A DNA stretch of 15,521 bases from an uncultured Candidatus Melainabacteria bacterium. Lineage in GTDB: Bacteria; Cyanobacteriota; Vampirovibrionia; Gastranaerophilales; Gastranaerophilaceae. Position numbers and translations under genes: made by a program. The notes below the pieces were generated by a model that saw only the letters and a list, made by a program, of their open reading frames with translations, ran no database searches and was not told the DNA's origin. Below are positions 13,758 to 15,521 of this stretch, in pieces. The number at the start of each line of letters is the position of its first letter. Positions within the stretch are counted from its first letter, which is position 1. Location: positions 1 through 15,521 of the forward strand of contig CALEJY010000006.1 of assembly GCA_937898445.1 (NCBI GenBank), written 5' to 3'.

Positions 13758-14480
13758 TTATTTTATACGAAATACAACATTCGCAACTGCTGTAACTTTT
13801 TTATCAATTGTTGAAGTGTCATTTATCCCCATATCTGAAACATCTGTTGAATCCAACGGAGTAATTTGGAATACTCCCATGTTTACAGACTGAATTTTTC
13901 CAGGTCTGTTATGAGTAGCCTTCAACATACCAGTCGCTCTATCTTTTGCATCTTTTGTAGCATCTTTCAACAAATCAACTTTCAAATCAGCCAACTTTGA
14001 ATAAAAATACTGTGTACTTGTTACATTAATATCAATACCTTTATCTAAAAGACTTTGAATATCTGTAGAAATCTCTTTAATCTTTTGAACATCATTTGAT
14101 TTTATAGCAATCGGTTGAGACAAATTATAATAAGCAACATCATTAGTCATGGTTCCATTTGGAAGGTATTTATAAGAATTGTAGCCATTTGATGCGCTCA
14201 CATCAATATCTGTAATTCCTTTATCTTGCAAATATTGTTTTACAATAGGCAACTGAGCTTTAACTGTACTATAAGCAGCCTGACGATTTGCACTTCTGTT
14301 AGTAATCTCAAACTCCATTCTTGCGGAATCTGATTTAACAATTTTATATGCAGAACCTGTTACCATAATCTTATCGTTGGATAAAGTTCCTGTCGCAATT
14401 TTAACTGCTAAAACAAGTCCAAACGCAAGGATAATAGCTAACCAAACAAGTTGAAATTTTTCCATTTTTTCATAAAACAT
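13758..14480 (-). CDS. SIMPL (DUF541) domain protein, membrane-anchored
   Basis: A 240-residue protein of the SIMPL/DUF541 family (E. coli YggE type), whose periplasmic members are linked to oxidative-stress protection and form oligomers; the biochemical role is unclear. A single N-terminal membrane segment (about 11-29, WLAIILAFGLVLAVKIA) anchors it. The family pattern follows: DKIMVTGSAYKIVKSDSARMEFEI (36-59), YNLSQPIAI (118-126), the helix NDVQKIKEISTDIQSLLDKGI (129-149), LKDATKDAKDRATGMLKA (171-188) and a final strand VTAVANVVFRIK. I choose the ATG at 14480, since AAGGAG is 8 bases upstream; the ATG at 14486 is only 2 bases from it. It is the first gene of a two-gene operon with the small secreted protein. 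Confidence 0.88.
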   Translation of the reverse strand: MFYEKMEKFQLVWLAIILAFGLVLAVKIATGTLSNDKIMVTGSAYKIVKSDSARMEFEITNRSANRQAAYSTVKAQLPIVKQYLQDKGITDIDVSASNGYNSYKYLPNGTMTNDVAYYNLSQPIAIKSNDVQKIKEISTDIQSLLDKGIDINVTSTQYFYSKLADLKVDLLKDATKDAKDRATGMLKATHNRPGKIQSVNMGVFQITPLDSTDVSDMGINDTSTIDKKVTAVANVVFRIK

Positions 14481-14551
14481 ACACATTCTCCTTAATTTAC
14501 GAATTTATTATAACGAATATAGCAGAATTGTCAATTGAAAATTTGAATAAA

Positions 14552-14580
14552 ATAAGGTGTGGATTTGTTCCACACCTTAT
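14552..14580 (-). terminator. Intrinsic terminator of the prepilin gene
   Basis: A perfect 12-bp stem, ATAAGGTGTGGA (14552-14563) with TCCACACCTTAT (14569-14580), has a 5-base loop. On the minus strand it is followed by the T-rich run TTTTATTC. It lies 22 bases after the prepilin stop and separates that gene from the SIMPL operon. Confidence 0.88.
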
Positions 14581-14602
14581 AAAAATCCAAACTCTAATAA
14601 AT

Positions 14603-15521
14603 TTAATAATTCATTTTCCAACCTTCTTTGATTATTTTATCCGCACAACCAACATTGGTTCCTGTTTTTTTCTTTTGAGTATCTGTGTTAAAGCAATAAA
14701 CATTTGAATTTACCATTTGTTCATACATATCATTCCAAGCTTTTTCTACACTATTAAAACAAGCCGTTGGATCTGAAGCACTTGCACAATTAGCTTGTTG
14801 CTTTGCAATATTTTTATTTATTGATTGGCTAACAGAAGGTAAAACAATACCCGATTTATAGCCCACAGAAAAATAAAAAATATCTCTACCTAATTCATTT
14901 GGTTTTTTGAAAGCATTTATGTCTACTAATATATTTTGAAGACAACTTTGTGCTGTAGCATAAACAGGACATCTATAATCTTCTGAAGCGTTATTTCCAG
15001 GAATATAATTAGTACTTTTTCCAAAACAATACATTATAGAATCTGCAGAGATCATACAAGTTGGTTTATCATCAATAAGCATTCCTCCGCCAGTATAAAA
15101 CAAATAATTTGTATAAATTTTACCAGTTTCTTTATAACCATACAATAAAGCCAAAGGTCCATCATAACCACTTGGCAAAGTTGTCAATTCTGAATTTGGC
15201 AAATATGTTTTTAATTCAGAAACAAAAGCATTTGCATCCTGAGAAGAATTTTCCCAAGTTTTCATTAACTGAGTATCAGAAAAACTAGTAACATCTTCTC
15301 TAGCCATTGCAGTTTTAGACATATTATTCATAACTGAATAAGCTTTTTGCAAACCTGTTACATAAGTTTGTTTTTTATAATTTGAAATCAATGTCGGTAA
15401 TGTCAATGCCGCAACAACCCCGATGATGCCAAGAGTGATAAGAACTTCGGCGAGAGTGAAAGCAGGTGATTTAAGTGAAAAGTGAGAAGTGAAACGTGAA
15501 AAGACCGTATCGGTAAAGATA
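14603..15521 (-). CDS. Type IV prepilin-like protein (5' end outside window)
   Basis: A type IV pilin or type II secretion pseudopilin, made with a leader that prepilin peptidase removes before assembly into a filament. The open frame runs past the window edge without any ATG, GTG or TTG start between 15407 and 15520, so the start lies beyond 15521. A start at 15406 would remove the signature. The processing site reads KSPA | FTLAEV, with F1 coded at 15460-15458, E5 conserved, and Ala instead of the usual Gly at -1. The hydrophobic helix EVLITLGIIGVVAALTLP follows. The mature part is about 285 residues with eight cysteines, the later ones in TAQSC, QANC, TAC and VGC contexts, suggesting disulfides. 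At least 20 leader residues are visible, partly encoded by a 7-base tandem repeat. Which filament it joins is unknown. Confidence 0.88.
   Translation of the reverse strand, partial: IFTDTVFSRFTSHFSLKSPAFTLAEVLITLGIIGVVAALTLPTLISNYKKQTYVTGLQKAYSVMNNMSKTAMAREDVTSFSDTQLMKTWENSSQDANAFVSELKTYLPNSELTTLPSGYDGPLALLYGYKETGKIYTNYLFYTGGGMLIDDKPTCMISADSIMYCFGKSTNYIPGNNASEDYRCPVYATAQSCLQNILVDINAFKKPNELGRDIFYFSVGYKSGIVLPSVSQSINKNIAKQQANCASASDPTACFNSVEKAWNDMYEQMVNSNVYCFNTDTQKKKTGTNVGCADKIIKEGWKMNY
15473..15500. repeat. Four tandem copies of a 7-bp unit in the prepilin leader
   Basis: On the plus strand the units read AAGTGAA, AAGTGAG, AAGTGAA and ACGTGAA, directly adjoining. They fall inside the leader-coding part of the prepilin gene, 13 bases upstream (in coding direction) of the mature F1 codon. 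Because 7 is not a multiple of 3, gain or loss of one unit would shift the reading frame. Confidence 0.8.

Noticed and set aside
1..15521. tRNA, rRNA, CRISPR array, riboswitch or IS transposase
   Set aside because: I looked for cloverleaf arms, regularly spaced direct repeats and transposase motifs and saw none. Without a covariance-model search, small RNAs cannot be excluded.

Overview
The window is AT-rich (about one third GC by eye) with compact bacterial gene organisation. It holds 15 protein-coding genes, one running off the right edge, and I see no rRNA, tRNA or CRISPR. Three features recall uncultured gut bacteria of the Vampirovibrionia/Melainabacteria (order Gastranaerophilales): the type IV prepilin signature FTLAEVLITLGIIGVVAA, Asn/Tyr-rich protein N-termini ending in VNFS(G/A), and SecD/SecF as separate short proteins. 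This is a judgement from sequence style, not a database assignment.

Layout, left to right. 1-457: a DUF559 PD-(D/E)XK endonuclease-like gene enclosed by a 31-bp perfect inverted repeat, probably a small mobile or repeat-associated unit. 471-3827, minus strand: dapA, then secD, then secF, ending in an intrinsic terminator. 3978-5975, plus strand: a tight operon of a WecG/TagA glycosyltransferase (apparently leaderless mRNA), the N-terminal half of a split transketolase, and a YhcH/YiaL sugar-metabolism protein, closed by a perfect hairpin terminator. 5992-7985, minus strand: an unrecognised membrane-associated protein with a VNFS leader and a uridine-kinase-like P-loop kinase with a TTG start. 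8165-10772: an unrecognised protein with a clan-CD-like His-Gly/Cys arrangement, a convergent PLD nuclease fused to an EVE/PUA-like domain (a candidate restriction enzyme), and a family 2 glycosyltransferase. 10785-13468: an orphan AAA ATPase with the same VNFS leader, divergent from an EamA-type transporter across a 272-bp control region with two related palindromes. 13477-15521, minus strand: a small secreted protein and a SIMPL (DUF541) protein in one operon, then a type IV prepilin-like protein whose start lies outside the window.

Functionally the left half is mostly housekeeping (lysine/cell-wall precursor synthesis, protein export, envelope glycan and sugar chemistry). The right half is lineage-specific or accessory. 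The items I rate highest are the PLD-EVE fusion, the His/Cys protein, the shared VNFS leader on two otherwise unrelated proteins, the two candidate leaderless genes, the paired palindromes at 12369-12384 and 12544-12555, and the heptanucleotide tandem repeat inside the prepilin leader.
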